A DNA stretch of 5,012 bases from an uncultured Anaerobutyricum sp. Lineage in GTDB: Bacteria; Bacillota; Clostridia; Lachnospirales; Lachnospiraceae. Location: contig CAKREJ010000123.1 in NCBI GenBank assembly GCA_934317185.1, forward strand, positions 1 to 5,012. Direction: 5' to 3'. The translations under genes were made by a program, and so were the position numbers. How positions within the stretch are numbered: position 1 is the first letter of the stretch; each line of letters opens with the position of its first letter. The notes beneath the pieces are model-generated. The model worked only from the letters and a program-made list of their open reading frames with translations. It was not told the origin of the DNA and did not search any database. Shown here one piece after another: positions 1 through 5,012 of the stretch.

Positions 1-2
1 TT

Positions 3-1235
3 ATGAAAGAAAAAAAGAAAATGTCACTGGCAATGCAGATATTTATTGCATTGGTTCTGGCGATTGCTGCCGGACTTTTAATGCAAAAATATCCACAATT
101 TGCCGAAAACTACATCAAACCATTTGGAACAATCTTTTTAAATCTGCTTAAATTCATCGTTGTTCCTATCGTACTATTTTCTATTATGTGTGGAATCATC
201 TCCATGCGTGACATCAAAAAAGTGGGGGCTATTGGTTTAAAAACTATTATTTATTATATGTGTACTACTGCTTTTGCCATTACCTTTGGATTGATCGGCG
301 GTAATTTATTTAAAAAGCTGTTTCCGGTAATCGCTACGACAGACTTATCCTATCAAGTAGGAGAAAAAACTTCTTTGATGGATACTATCGTAAATATTTT
401 TCCATCCAACTTTATCACACCAATGTCTGAGGCAAATATGCTCCAGGTTATTGTTATTGCATTATTAATCGGTTTTGCAATCATTCTCGTCGGTGAAGAA
501 AAAAATACCCGTATCATTACTCTGTGTAATGATTTAAATGATGTATTTATGAAATGTATGGAAATGATTTTGAAGTTATCTCCAATCGGTGTATTTTGTT
601 TACTCTGCCCGGTAGTTGCCGCAAACGGTGCAACGATTATTGGTTCCCTTGCTATGGTACTCTTAGCAGCTTATGTATGCTATATCATTCATGCCATTGT
701 TGTGTATTCCCTTGCAGTCAAAGTTCTGGGAGGAATCAGTCCTGCAACCTTCTTCAAAGAAATGCTTCCAGCTATCATGTTTGCATTTTCGAGTGCTTCC
801 TCTGTCGGAACACTTCCTATCAATTTAGAATGTACCGAAAAAATGGGTGTATCAAAAGAAATCTCTTCTTTTATTCTCCCACTTGGTGCAACGATCAACA
901 TGGACGGAACTGCAATCTATCAAGGTGTATGTGCGATTTTCATTGCTTCCTGTTACGGAATACATTTAACACTCCCACAAATGCTTACCATTATCTTTAC
1001 AGCTACGCTGGCTTCTATCGGTACAGCCGGTGTTCCTGGTGCCGGAATGGTTATGCTTGCTATGGTCCTTACCTCTGTTGGACTTCCGGTAGATGGAATC
1101 GCCTTAGTTGCTGGCGTTGACCGAATCTTTGATATGGGACGTACCACAGTTAATATTACCGGAGATGCCTCCTGCTGTGTTGTCGTTTCAAATCTTGAAA
1201 AGAAACGAGAAGCACGAAAGCTTACAAAAAAATAA
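3..1235 (+). CDS. Dicarboxylate/amino acid:cation symporter (DAACS / SLC1 family), probably glutamate/aspartate-type
   Basis: Membrane protein of 410 residues, the usual length for bacterial Glt-type symporters, which import acidic amino acids or dicarboxylates with Na+ or H+. The first segments are hydrophobic (about 8-27, 43-65, 80-100, 146-164). The conserved transport core is intact: re-entrant serine-rich loop SSASSVGTLP (263-272), NMDGT (299-303), AGVPGAG (342-348), and the last helix with D373, D377, R380, N384 and D388 in DRIFDMGRTTVNITGD. That spacing matches archaeal GltPh D390/D394/R397/N401/D405, where the arginine binds the substrate side-chain carboxylate, so an acidic substrate is favoured over serine or neutral amino acids. 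The exact substrate is inference. The tail (397-410) is lysine/arginine-rich. The start is the ATG at base 3; its ribosome binding site lies outside the window, so a more upstream start cannot be excluded. Two hairpins follow the stop codon. Confidence 0.95.
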   Translation: MKEKKKMSLAMQIFIALVLAIAAGLLMQKYPQFAENYIKPFGTIFLNLLKFIVVPIVLFSIMCGIISMRDIKKVGAIGLKTIIYYMCTTAFAITFGLIGGNLFKKLFPVIATTDLSYQVGEKTSLMDTIVNIFPSNFITPMSEANMLQVIVIALLIGFAIILVGEEKNTRIITLCNDLNDVFMKCMEMILKLSPIGVFCLLCPVVAANGATIIGSLAMVLLAAYVCYIIHAIVVYSLAVKVLGGISPATFFKEMLPAIMFAFSSASSVGTLPINLECTEKMGVSKEISSFILPLGATINMDGTAIYQGVCAIFIASCYGIHLTLPQMLTIIFTATLASIGTAGVPGAGMVMLAMVLTSVGLPVDGIALVAGVDRIFDMGRTTVNITGDASCCVVVSNLEKKREARKLTKK

Positions 1236-1263
1236 TTTCAAGAATGCCGGGATATTCTTGAAA
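1236..1263. terminator. Perfect 10-bp hairpin directly after the symporter stop codon
   Basis: The arms TTTCAAGAAT (1236-1245) and ATTCTTGAAA (1254-1263) are perfectly complementary around an 8-base loop, starting on the base after the TAA. Downstream on the plus strand is an A-tract, so it is not a standard intrinsic terminator in that direction. On the minus strand the stem is followed by TTATTTTTTT (complement of 1226-1235), a proper U-tract. It may protect the 3' end of the symporter mRNA, stop antisense transcription, or act with the next hairpin. Confidence 0.5.
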
Positions 1264-1277
1264 AAAACAAAAATATG

Positions 1278-1380
1278 AATGCACATAACGAATCTTTTAT
1301 TATCACTGCAAAAAGGATATTTCCTTACATCTTTCTTTGCACAAAAACGGATTCCGTTATGTGCATTTTTGATTTATTTA
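1278..1380 (+). terminator. Long-stem intrinsic terminator downstream of the symporter
   Basis: The arm AATGCACATAACGAATC (1278-1294) pairs with 1350-1367 over 17 bp with one bulged C. The closing arm runs straight into TTTTT (1366-1370) and then a T-rich run to 1380, as expected of a Rho-independent terminator on the plus strand. The 55-base apical region is unusually long and can fold into its own hairpin (TGCAAA 1307-1312 with TTTGCA 1336-1341, enclosing AAGGA 1313-1317 with TCCTT 1322-1326). On the minus strand the stem is also followed by a T-rich stretch (complement of 1260-1277), so it may work in both directions. Confidence 0.7.
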
Positions 1381-1635
1381 TTTCTTTATTTCTGTGATTC
1401 CACAAAAATCTTCCAAAAATCATGCAAAAAAACTCATGAAATTATAACTACAAGCTGTAAAAAAAGATAAACTGTGCTATTTCACACCCTGTTTTGTTAT
1501 TTATGAATCGATTTTGAGAAAAAACAGCACATTTTATGTAAATTATTCGTTTTTCAGTGCTTATTTTACACTTTTCAGCTTATATATAGTATTAATTGTA
1601 ATATATTAATTAATATTAATTATATAAATTGCATC
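1381..1635. other. Gene-free AT-rich intergenic stretch with palindromic tract
   Basis: I see no credible gene here on either strand. A weak inverted repeat (TGTGCT 1473-1478 with AGCACA 1526-1531, extendable with one mismatch and followed by TTTTAT) could be a secondary terminator. From 1580 to 1630 the sequence is almost pure A/T, with a perfect 14-bp palindrome ATATTAATTAATAT (1603-1616) and repeated ATTAAT units at 1591, 1605, 1609 and 1615. This tract ends just before the candidate -35 box of the recombinase cassette and could act as an UP element. Confidence 0.5.
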
Positions 1636-1664
1636 TTGAAGTTTCTTTTCGGATGTTGTATGCT
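1636..1664 (+). promoter_or_regulatory. Candidate sigma-A promoter of the recombinase cassette
   Basis: TTGAAG (1636-1641) and TATGCT (1659-1664) are separated by 17 bases, each matching the sigma-A consensus at four of six positions. The AT-rich tract at 1580-1630 lies immediately upstream. If it is used, the transcript would start near 1671 and carry a leader of about 140 bases containing the whole TTATCAA repeat cluster. The match is moderate and other boxes are possible. Confidence 0.35.
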
Positions 1665-1714
1665 GTAAAAAAGGTTTTTGAGGCATTTTTAAGCATTTTA
1701 GGGGCATTATACCC

Positions 1715-1801
1715 TTATCAAAACTTAACAGTATTGATAAAGCTTCAAAAACAACGAAAAATAGGGCTGTAAGCTTTATCAAAACTTATTGTCAAAATTG
1801 G
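1715..1801. repeat. Cluster of TTATCAA-type repeats before the recombinase gene (candidate recombinase binding/res-like site)
   Basis: The 13-mer TTATCAAAACTTA occurs twice in direct orientation (1715-1727 and 1776-1788), 61 bp apart. TTGATAAAGCTT (1734-1745) is the exact reverse complement of AAGCTTTATCAA (1771-1782). The first copy plus the inverted one make a 26-bp dyad (1715-1740) with 7-bp arms. A degenerate direct copy, TTGTCAAAATTGG (1789-1801), abuts the last 13-mer and overlaps the Shine-Dalgarno GGAGG (1800-1804). Small serine recombinases of the Tn3/gamma-delta type bind several dyadic subsites next to their own gene, where they recombine DNA and repress themselves. This array has that position and size, but its function is inferred. 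An RNA hairpin or another regulator's operator are alternatives. Confidence 0.5.
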
Positions 1802-1811
1802 AGGATTAGTA

Positions 1812-2393
1812 ATGGTTTACGGATACTGCCGAGTATCAACGAAGGGACAGGCGAAGGACGGAAACAGTATAGAAGCACAGGAAGCGGCAGTAAGAGAGGC
1901 AGGTGCAGAAGAAATATATGCAGATGCATTTACAGGAACAAAGAAGCACCGGCCACAGTTAGACAAGTTGCTAAAAGTGATACAAGACGGTGACAAGGTT
2001 GTGGTGACCAAGCTAGATAGAATCGCAAGAAGTGCCACACAGGGAATCGCATTGATAGATACAATGCTCGATAAAGGAGTCACCGTACATATTTTAAATA
2101 TGGGTATTATGGATAATACACCTACCGGCAAGCTGATTCGAACGATTATGCTTGCCTTTGCTGAGTTTGAACGTGATATGATTGTCGAACGAACGCAGGA
2201 GGGAAAAGCCATCGCCAAACAAAAAGAGGATTTTAAAGAAGGAAGACCTCGAATCAGTAAGATAAAAATTGATCATGCCCTCTCTCTTTTAGATGAGGGA
2301 TATAGTTACAAACAGGTCGAGAGTATGACCGGAATCAGTACCGCTACCCTTGCCAGAAGAAAGCGGGAGCGGCTTTTGGAAGAAGATTTTTAA
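1812..2393 (+). CDS. Small serine site-specific recombinase (resolvase/invertase family)
   Basis: A 193-residue protein, the length typical of Tn3-type resolvases and Hin-type invertases, which cut and rejoin DNA through a 5'-phosphoserine link at dyadic sites. The catalytic domain (1-130) has YCRVST with nucleophile Ser9 and Arg7, the active-site block TKLDRIAR (66-73, with D69, R70 and R73), and the [16 protein letters not shown] dimer-helix region (116-131). The C-terminal segment begins GRPRISK (144-150) and holds a resolvase-type helix-turn-helix (about 153-187). All key residues are present, so it should be active. The ATG is preceded by GGAGG (1800-1804), 7 bases away. Alanine codons switch from 8 GCA, 2 GCG, 1 GCC up to residue 80 to 5 GCC, 2 GCT and no GCA from residue 115 on, hinting at a mosaic gene. 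No transposase lies nearby. Resolvase versus invertase cannot be told from sequence alone. Confidence 0.93.
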   Translation: MVYGYCRVSTKGQAKDGNSIEAQEAAVREAGAEEIYADAFTGTKKHRPQLDKLLKVIQDGDKVVVTKLDRIARSATQGIALIDTMLDKGVTVHILNMGIMDNTPTGKLIRTIMLAFAEFERDMIVERTQEGKAIAKQKEDFKEGRPRISKIKIDHALSLLDEGYSYKQVESMTGISTATLARRKRERLLEEDF

Positions 2394-2422
2394 TGATATG
2401 CATCAAAACAACTCAGATAATT

Positions 2423-2427
2423 GGAGG
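2423..2427 (+). promoter_or_regulatory. Ribosome binding site that fixes the start of the coiled-coil gene
   Basis: GGAGG lies 8 bases before the ATG at 2436. The open frame can be extended to a TTG at 2421, but that codon overlaps the Shine-Dalgarno sequence itself, so the ATG at 2436 is the real start. The context ATTGGAGGA is identical to that before the recombinase gene, which suggests matched translation of the two genes. Confidence 0.8.
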
Positions 2428-2435
2428 AATTTGTT

Positions 2436-3377
2436 ATGGCAAATTTTGCAATCGCAGCCGATGAAAATGTTATTGCCCGTGGCAATAAATTGATTGAAGA
2501 GCTACAAGAACCGGGAGAAAAAAAAGGAGTTACATTAAACAGACTTTTTGATCTGGTATCCACCCATCTACAAGAAGATCAGTTAAAAAGGAGCGGTGTG
2601 GATACTGAAGCATTAGATGCTTCTATTACAAACATTCGCAATCTGTTTACTGCTGCCCTCTCTGGCAAAGAAGAAATCCGTACGGAGTACGAGCGCCGTA
2701 TGGCAGAGCTTCGAGAAAGAAATGAAGAATTAGAAAAAAACTATAAGATTCAACTAGGAAAGCTTACCTCAGAAAAGGAAGAAGCTTTGCGAAAATACAA
2801 TGATTTAAAAGAATTGCAGGAAACTGCAGAAACTGCAAGAAAAGCTGCAGAAGAACAGAGTGCTTCCGCTGTCAATCTTGCAAAAGAAAAAGACAAAACA
2901 AATATTATGCTGATGGAAAAGCTGCGTATGGCAGAACAAAAAGCCGAAAGTTATGATTTATTAGAAGAAGAAGCCATTTCTTTAAAACAGCAGGTTTCTG
3001 ATCTGCAATTCAAAATAAAAGACTACGAAAAAAATGAACTTCTACATATTAAAGAAATAGAACAATTAAAAAAAGAAAAAGAGAGCGATTCTTCTACTAT
3101 TAAGAAATTAAATCAGGAAAAACTCAATACAAATGAAAACGCTCAAAAAGAGCTGTCTCAAAAAGCGACTCTTATCACTACTTTAGAAAAAGAATTAAAT
3201 GCTCTGCGTATTCAGCTTGCAGAACAGACAAAAGATGCCGAACTTATGAAAGAACGAGCCGTTATCGAAAAAGAACGGGAAATGATTTCTAAAATAGAAG
3301 AACTCCGCAACACAATTGATACATTAAAAGAAGAAAGATATAATTTGCAGCTTGAATTAAGTAACTTAAAAAAATAA
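2436..3377 (+). CDS. Long coiled-coil protein with possible ribbon-helix-helix N-terminus, partner of the recombinase
   Basis: A 313-residue protein that I cannot assign to a named family. Residues 3-8 (NFAIAA) could be a beta strand, followed by helix 10-24 and a second helix beginning GVTLNRLFDLV (31-41). This strand-helix-helix order resembles ribbon-helix-helix DNA-binding domains, an inference from pattern only. Residues 57-75 form a further helix. From about 78 to 313 the chain is rich in Glu, Lys, Leu and Gln with heptad-like spacing. There is no proline after residue 26 and no cysteine or tryptophan, so it is probably one long coiled coil. There is no signal peptide or membrane segment, so it should be cytoplasmic. 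It begins 42 bp after the recombinase stop on the same strand, implying co-transcription. The architecture recalls plasmid KfrA-like proteins (DNA-binding head, long coiled-coil tail), but no homology is claimed. A role as recombination accessory, DNA-organising or segregation factor is possible and unproven. Confidence 0.85.
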   Translation: MANFAIAADENVIARGNKLIEELQEPGEKKGVTLNRLFDLVSTHLQEDQLKRSGVDTEALDASITNIRNLFTAALSGKEEIRTEYERRMAELRERNEELEKNYKIQLGKLTSEKEEALRKYNDLKELQETAETARKAAEEQSASAVNLAKEKDKTNIMLMEKLRMAEQKAESYDLLEEEAISLKQQVSDLQFKIKDYEKNELLHIKEIEQLKKEKESDSSTIKKLNQEKLNTNENAQKELSQKATLITTLEKELNALRIQLAEQTKDAELMKERAVIEKEREMISKIEELRNTIDTLKEERYNLQLELSNLKK

Positions 3378-3394
3378 TTTATTTAATTTCTATA

Positions 3395-3465
3395 ACAAGA
3401 GGGGGGTCTGCCGTTATGATTGATAATCTTATCTGCAGGCATCCCTTGAAATCTTTCATTATTCC
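3395..3465 (+). terminator. Imperfect hairpin between convergent genes, weak terminator candidate
   Basis: CAAGAGGGGGGTCTGCC (3395-3411 region) can pair imperfectly with GGCATCCCTTG (about 3438-3448), leaving a large loop that contains its own small dyad GATAATCTTATC (3422-3433). What follows is T-rich but broken (ATCTTTCATTATTCC). It lies between the coiled-coil gene and the oppositely oriented LysR gene, where a terminator is expected. A run of six G at 3401-3406 is unusual in this AT-rich setting. The fold is not clean enough for high confidence. Confidence 0.3.
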
Positions 3466-3487
3466 TACATTCATTATATAACGATAA

Positions 3488-4342
3488 CTAAAGTGTATTT
3501 GAAAAAAGAAAATCTAAAAATGCTTTAACTTCATTCGTGATTTTTTCTTTATTCCAAGCAAGTAAAACTTCTGTAACAAGTTCCTTACTATCTATTTTAT
3601 AAACAAAACATTTGTCTGCTAAAGGACGCATAGATGCCGGTAATATTGCAATCCCAAGTCCGTTTTCTGCCAATGTCATTGCTGTTCTAGCATCCTCGCA
3701 TTCATAATATATATCTCCGGAAAGTTCATTTTTTTCAAAAGCCGACAACAAAAATCCACGATATCGATGTGATAATATGAGCCGTTCTTTAGATAATTCT
3801 TTTAATGTAAGAATATTATCCTTTCCCAATTCCTTTTGCGGAATCGCCATCGCACATAACTCATCTGTCATTAAAACCCGGCTTTCAAATCCATTCACAG
3901 AAATTGGAGTACGTAATGTTGTAATATCTACAACACGATTCTCTAACTGATTTTTTAAATTAAATGTGGAACCCTCATGAATATCAAAGTGAATTTCCGG
4001 ATGTTTTATTGCATATTTTTTAAAGTGTTTTGCCATCATAGATACTGTAGATGGAGCAAGACCAATATGGATCGTTACAGCTTCATTTGCTTTAATTACC
4101 TCTCTTTTTGTAATATCCGCCATTGTAAGAAGACTTGTTGCTCTTATATACAATACTTTCCCTGCTTCTGTAAGAGTAATATTTTTAGCTCCGCGCACAA
4201 AAAGTTTCACACCAAGTTCCTCTTCTAACATTTTTATCTGATAACTAATGGGAGGCTGGGTCATATGAAGAGTTCGTGCTGCCCCACTAATTGTTCCGGC
4301 ATCTACAATCGCTCGAAAATATTCTAATTGTTTTATTTCCAT
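3488..4342 (-). CDS. LysR-type transcriptional regulator
   Basis: A 284-residue protein close to the usual LysR length. The N-terminal winged helix-turn-helix is clear: LEYFRAIVDAGTISGAARTL (6-25), then TQPPISYQIKMLEEELGVKLF (28-48) and the wing with LTEAGKVL (57-64). A linker helix follows (about 65-88), then the effector-binding domain (about 90-284), which includes AENGLGIAILPASM in its second lobe. It would bind DNA as a tetramer and respond to a small molecule that cannot be predicted. The start ATG (complement of 4340-4342) is preceded by AAAGGAT (complement of 4351-4357). It is transcribed away from a MATE transporter gene, the arrangement in which LysR regulators commonly control the neighbouring gene and themselves. 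An inverted repeat (4375-4404) lies just upstream of its start and may be part of its promoter or leader. Confidence 0.95.
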   Translation of the reverse strand: MEIKQLEYFRAIVDAGTISGAARTLHMTQPPISYQIKMLEEELGVKLFVRGAKNITLTEAGKVLYIRATSLLTMADITKREVIKANEAVTIHIGLAPSTVSMMAKHFKKYAIKHPEIHFDIHEGSTFNLKNQLENRVVDITTLRTPISVNGFESRVLMTDELCAMAIPQKELGKDNILTLKELSKERLILSHRYRGFLLSAFEKNELSGDIYYECEDARTAMTLAENGLGIAILPASMRPLADKCFVYKIDSKELVTEVLLAWNKEKITNEVKAFLDFLFSNTL

Positions 4343-4374
4343 ATTATTACATCCTTTTAACAGTATTTTATAAT

Positions 4375-4404
4375 GTTAGGATCAAAAGGTATTTTGTCCC
4401 TAAC
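4375..4404. repeat. 30-bp inverted repeat upstream of the LysR gene
   Basis: GTTAGG (4375-4380) is complementary to CCTAAC (4399-4404). After two mismatched positions, CAAAA (4383-4387) pairs with TTTTG (4392-4396) around a GGTA loop. It lies 33-62 bases before the LysR start codon and next to a TATAAA sequence on the minus strand (complement of 4367-4372) that could be a -10 box. It may be an autoregulatory operator or a leader hairpin. No good -35 box was found to settle which. Confidence 0.45.
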
Positions 4405-4405
4405 T

Positions 4406-4448
4406 TGATGTCACGAATTACTCCGTAGCTCGACCCTGACATCATTTT
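4406..4448 (+). terminator. Strong bulged hairpin followed by TTTT in the divergent intergenic region
   Basis: TGATGTCA (4406-4413) pairs perfectly with TGACATCA (4437-4444). Inside, CGAATTAC (4414-4421) pairs with GTAGCTCG (4425-4432) with one A-C mismatch and one G-T wobble, around a TCC loop. Four unpaired bases, ACCC (4433-4436), form a bulge on the 3' side. The stem is followed by TTTTAT on the plus strand, the layout of an intrinsic terminator reading toward the MATE gene, although no plus-strand gene precedes it here. It may be a relic terminator, a leader attenuator or a dispersed repeat. Its GC content stands out from the surrounding AT-rich DNA. Confidence 0.5.
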
Positions 4449-4503
4449 ATAGAATCACTATAAATATATCACAAAAAATCATTTAATGTAATCTATCCAT
4501 TCA

Positions 4504-4539
4504 AAAAATATTCATCTACAATATAAAATCAATATTTTT
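4504..4539. promoter_or_regulatory. AT-rich dyads upstream of the MATE promoter, possible LysR-regulator site
   Basis: AAAAATATT (4504-4512) and AATATTTTT (4531-4539) are perfect 9-bp inverted copies. A tighter dyad ATATT-N7-AATAT (4508-4524) sits about 55 bases before the predicted MATE transcription start, where LysR-type proteins commonly bind. It does not fit the symmetric T-N11-A box exactly, and A/T-rich DNA makes chance dyads common. Confidence 0.2.
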
Positions 4540-4564
4540 CATATATCTAACTTCATGTTATAAT
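4536..4564 (+). promoter_or_regulatory. Extended -10 sigma-A promoter of the MATE gene
   Basis: A perfect TATAAT (4559-4564) is preceded by TGT (4556-4558), giving an extended -10. TTTTCA (4536-4541) lies 17 bases upstream and matches four of six -35 positions. The expected start near 4571 leaves a short leader of about 40 bases with AGGAAGTGA (4594-4602) as the ribosome binding site. This promoter lies downstream of the 4406-4448 hairpin, so the main MATE transcript would not contain it. Confidence 0.7.
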
Positions 4565-4610
4565 CGCTTAAGTAAAAAGAATGTAAACATAACAGGAAGT
4601 GATCTTATTT

Positions 4611-5012
4611 ATGAAAAGAATTGATTTTGACAACGGAAAAATTACTACCAACATTTTTCAGGCAGCTATACCGATGTTGGTCGCACAGATTTTAAGTCTC
4701 CTTTATAATATTGTAGACCGAATCTATATTGCAAGAATACCCGATATTGGAACAACTGCACTCGGAGCCGTGGGTCTGTGTTTCCCGATTATTGTAATTA
4801 TTACGGCTTTTAGCAACTTGTTTGGCAGCGGTGGTGCTCCTATCTTTTCAATTGAAAGAGGACGTAACGATACAAAAAGAGCAGGTATGGTCATGAATAC
4901 CTCCTTTTTTATGCTCACAGTATGCTCTGGTTTGCTGATGTGTATCGGTTTTTTATTTGCCAGACCGATTCTCACAATCTTTGGAGCTTCTGACAATGCA
5001 CTTATCTATGCC
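4611..5012 (+). CDS. MATE-family multidrug/metabolite efflux transporter, N-terminal part (runs off the window)
   Basis: The frame is open from ATG 4611 to the last base: 134 residues of a protein that normally has about 440-460. The MATE family exports cationic drugs, dyes or metabolites using a Na+ or H+ gradient and has twelve membrane helices. Visible family features are the short polar start, first helix with PMLVAQILSLLYNIVDRIYI (21-40), a second helix around 51-70 (LGAVGLCFPIIVIITAF), the loop FGSGGAPIFSIERGRND (71-87), and a third helix about 96-118. This loop and the order of segments are typical of MATE proteins common in Clostridia. The substrate cannot be predicted. It diverges from the LysR gene and has its own strong promoter. 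The start has a reasonable ribosome binding site (AGGAAGTGA, 4594-4602), slightly far from the ATG. Confidence 0.92.
   Translation, partial: MKRIDFDNGKITTNIFQAAIPMLVAQILSLLYNIVDRIYIARIPDIGTTALGAVGLCFPIIVIITAFSNLFGSGGAPIFSIERGRNDTKRAGMVMNTSFFMLTVCSGLLMCIGFLFARPILTIFGASDNALIYA

Noticed and set aside
554..1120. 188-residue plus-strand frame inside the symporter
   Set aside because: It is an out-of-frame shadow rich in Cys, Ser and Tyr. The symporter frame contains all the conserved motifs.
1279..1470. 63-residue open frame after the symporter
   Set aside because: It starts inside the left arm of the long terminator, has no Shine-Dalgarno sequence, and encodes a low-complexity Phe/Leu/Lys-rich chain without family features.
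1580..1630. AT-rich palindromic tract as a replication origin
   Set aside because: There are no DnaA-box clusters, iterons or replication gene nearby. A promoter UP element or plain AT-rich spacer is simpler.
1817..2218. 133-residue minus-strand frame opposite the recombinase
   Set aside because: It is antisense to the catalytic domain, has no ribosome binding site of note, and the recombinase explains the coding signal.
2421..2435. TTG start for the coiled-coil gene, adding five residues
   Set aside because: The TTG overlaps the GGAGG that correctly serves the ATG at 2436.
3416..3481. 21-codon micro-ORF preceded by AGAGGGGGG
   Set aside because: The purine run resembles a ribosome binding site, but the peptide is not recognisable, the region also forms an imperfect hairpin, and nothing else supports translation.
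3977..4228. 83-residue plus-strand frame opposite the LysR gene
   Set aside because: It is a Cys/Phe-rich shadow of the LysR gene, which is clearly real on the other strand.
4406..4444. Guanidine-II (mini-ykkC) riboswitch, because the minus-strand loop contains ACGG
   Set aside because: That class needs two hairpins with ACGR loops. The adjacent hairpin (4375-4404) has a different loop, so the match is one common tetramer.
4724..4996. 90-residue minus-strand frame opposite the MATE gene
   Set aside because: It is antisense to a clear MATE N-terminus and has no recognisable domain.
1..5012. CRISPR array, tRNA/rRNA genes, complete insertion sequence
   Set aside because: There are no regularly spaced repeats, no RNA-gene signatures and no transposase. 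The only mobility-type gene is the small serine recombinase.

Overview
The window looks like chromosomal DNA of a low-GC Firmicute, probably an anaerobic gut-type Clostridia or Lachnospiraceae relative. That placement is inferred from AT-rich intergenic DNA, strong GGAGG-type ribosome binding sites, A/T-ending codons and the mix of protein families. No rRNA, tRNA or other taxonomic marker is present.

Layout: (1) 3-1235, plus strand, a complete dicarboxylate/amino acid:cation symporter of the glutamate/aspartate transporter fold. (2) 1236-1811, a 576-base gene-free stretch. It holds two hairpins just after the transporter (the second a convincing terminator), a very AT-rich tract, a candidate promoter, and a cluster of TTATCAA-type repeats directly before the next gene. 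(3) 1812-3377, plus strand, a two-gene cassette: a small serine recombinase of the resolvase/invertase type, then a 313-residue protein with a possible ribbon-helix-helix N-terminus and a very long coiled coil. (4) 3488-4342, minus strand, a LysR-type regulator converging on the cassette. (5) 4343-4610, the regulatory region between the regulator and a divergent gene, with a strong bulged hairpin, a second inverted repeat and a good extended -10 promoter. (6) 4611 to the window end, plus strand, the first 134 residues of a MATE-family efflux transporter.

How the parts work together: the LysR regulator and MATE transporter form the classic divergent arrangement in which the regulator often controls its neighbour. 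This is a context inference; no effector can be named. The recombinase and coiled-coil gene share strand, a 42-bp gap and very similar ribosome binding sites, so they are probably one operon. No transposase, integrase partner or second gene of a known transposon is visible, so the cassette is either an orphan resolvase/invertase module or part of a larger element beyond the window. Its most interesting feature is the repeat cluster at 1715-1801. It resembles the binding-site arrays that small serine recombinases use for recombination and self-repression. I do not see a fully convincing undescribed system; the recombinase/coiled-coil pair with its repeat array is the best candidate.
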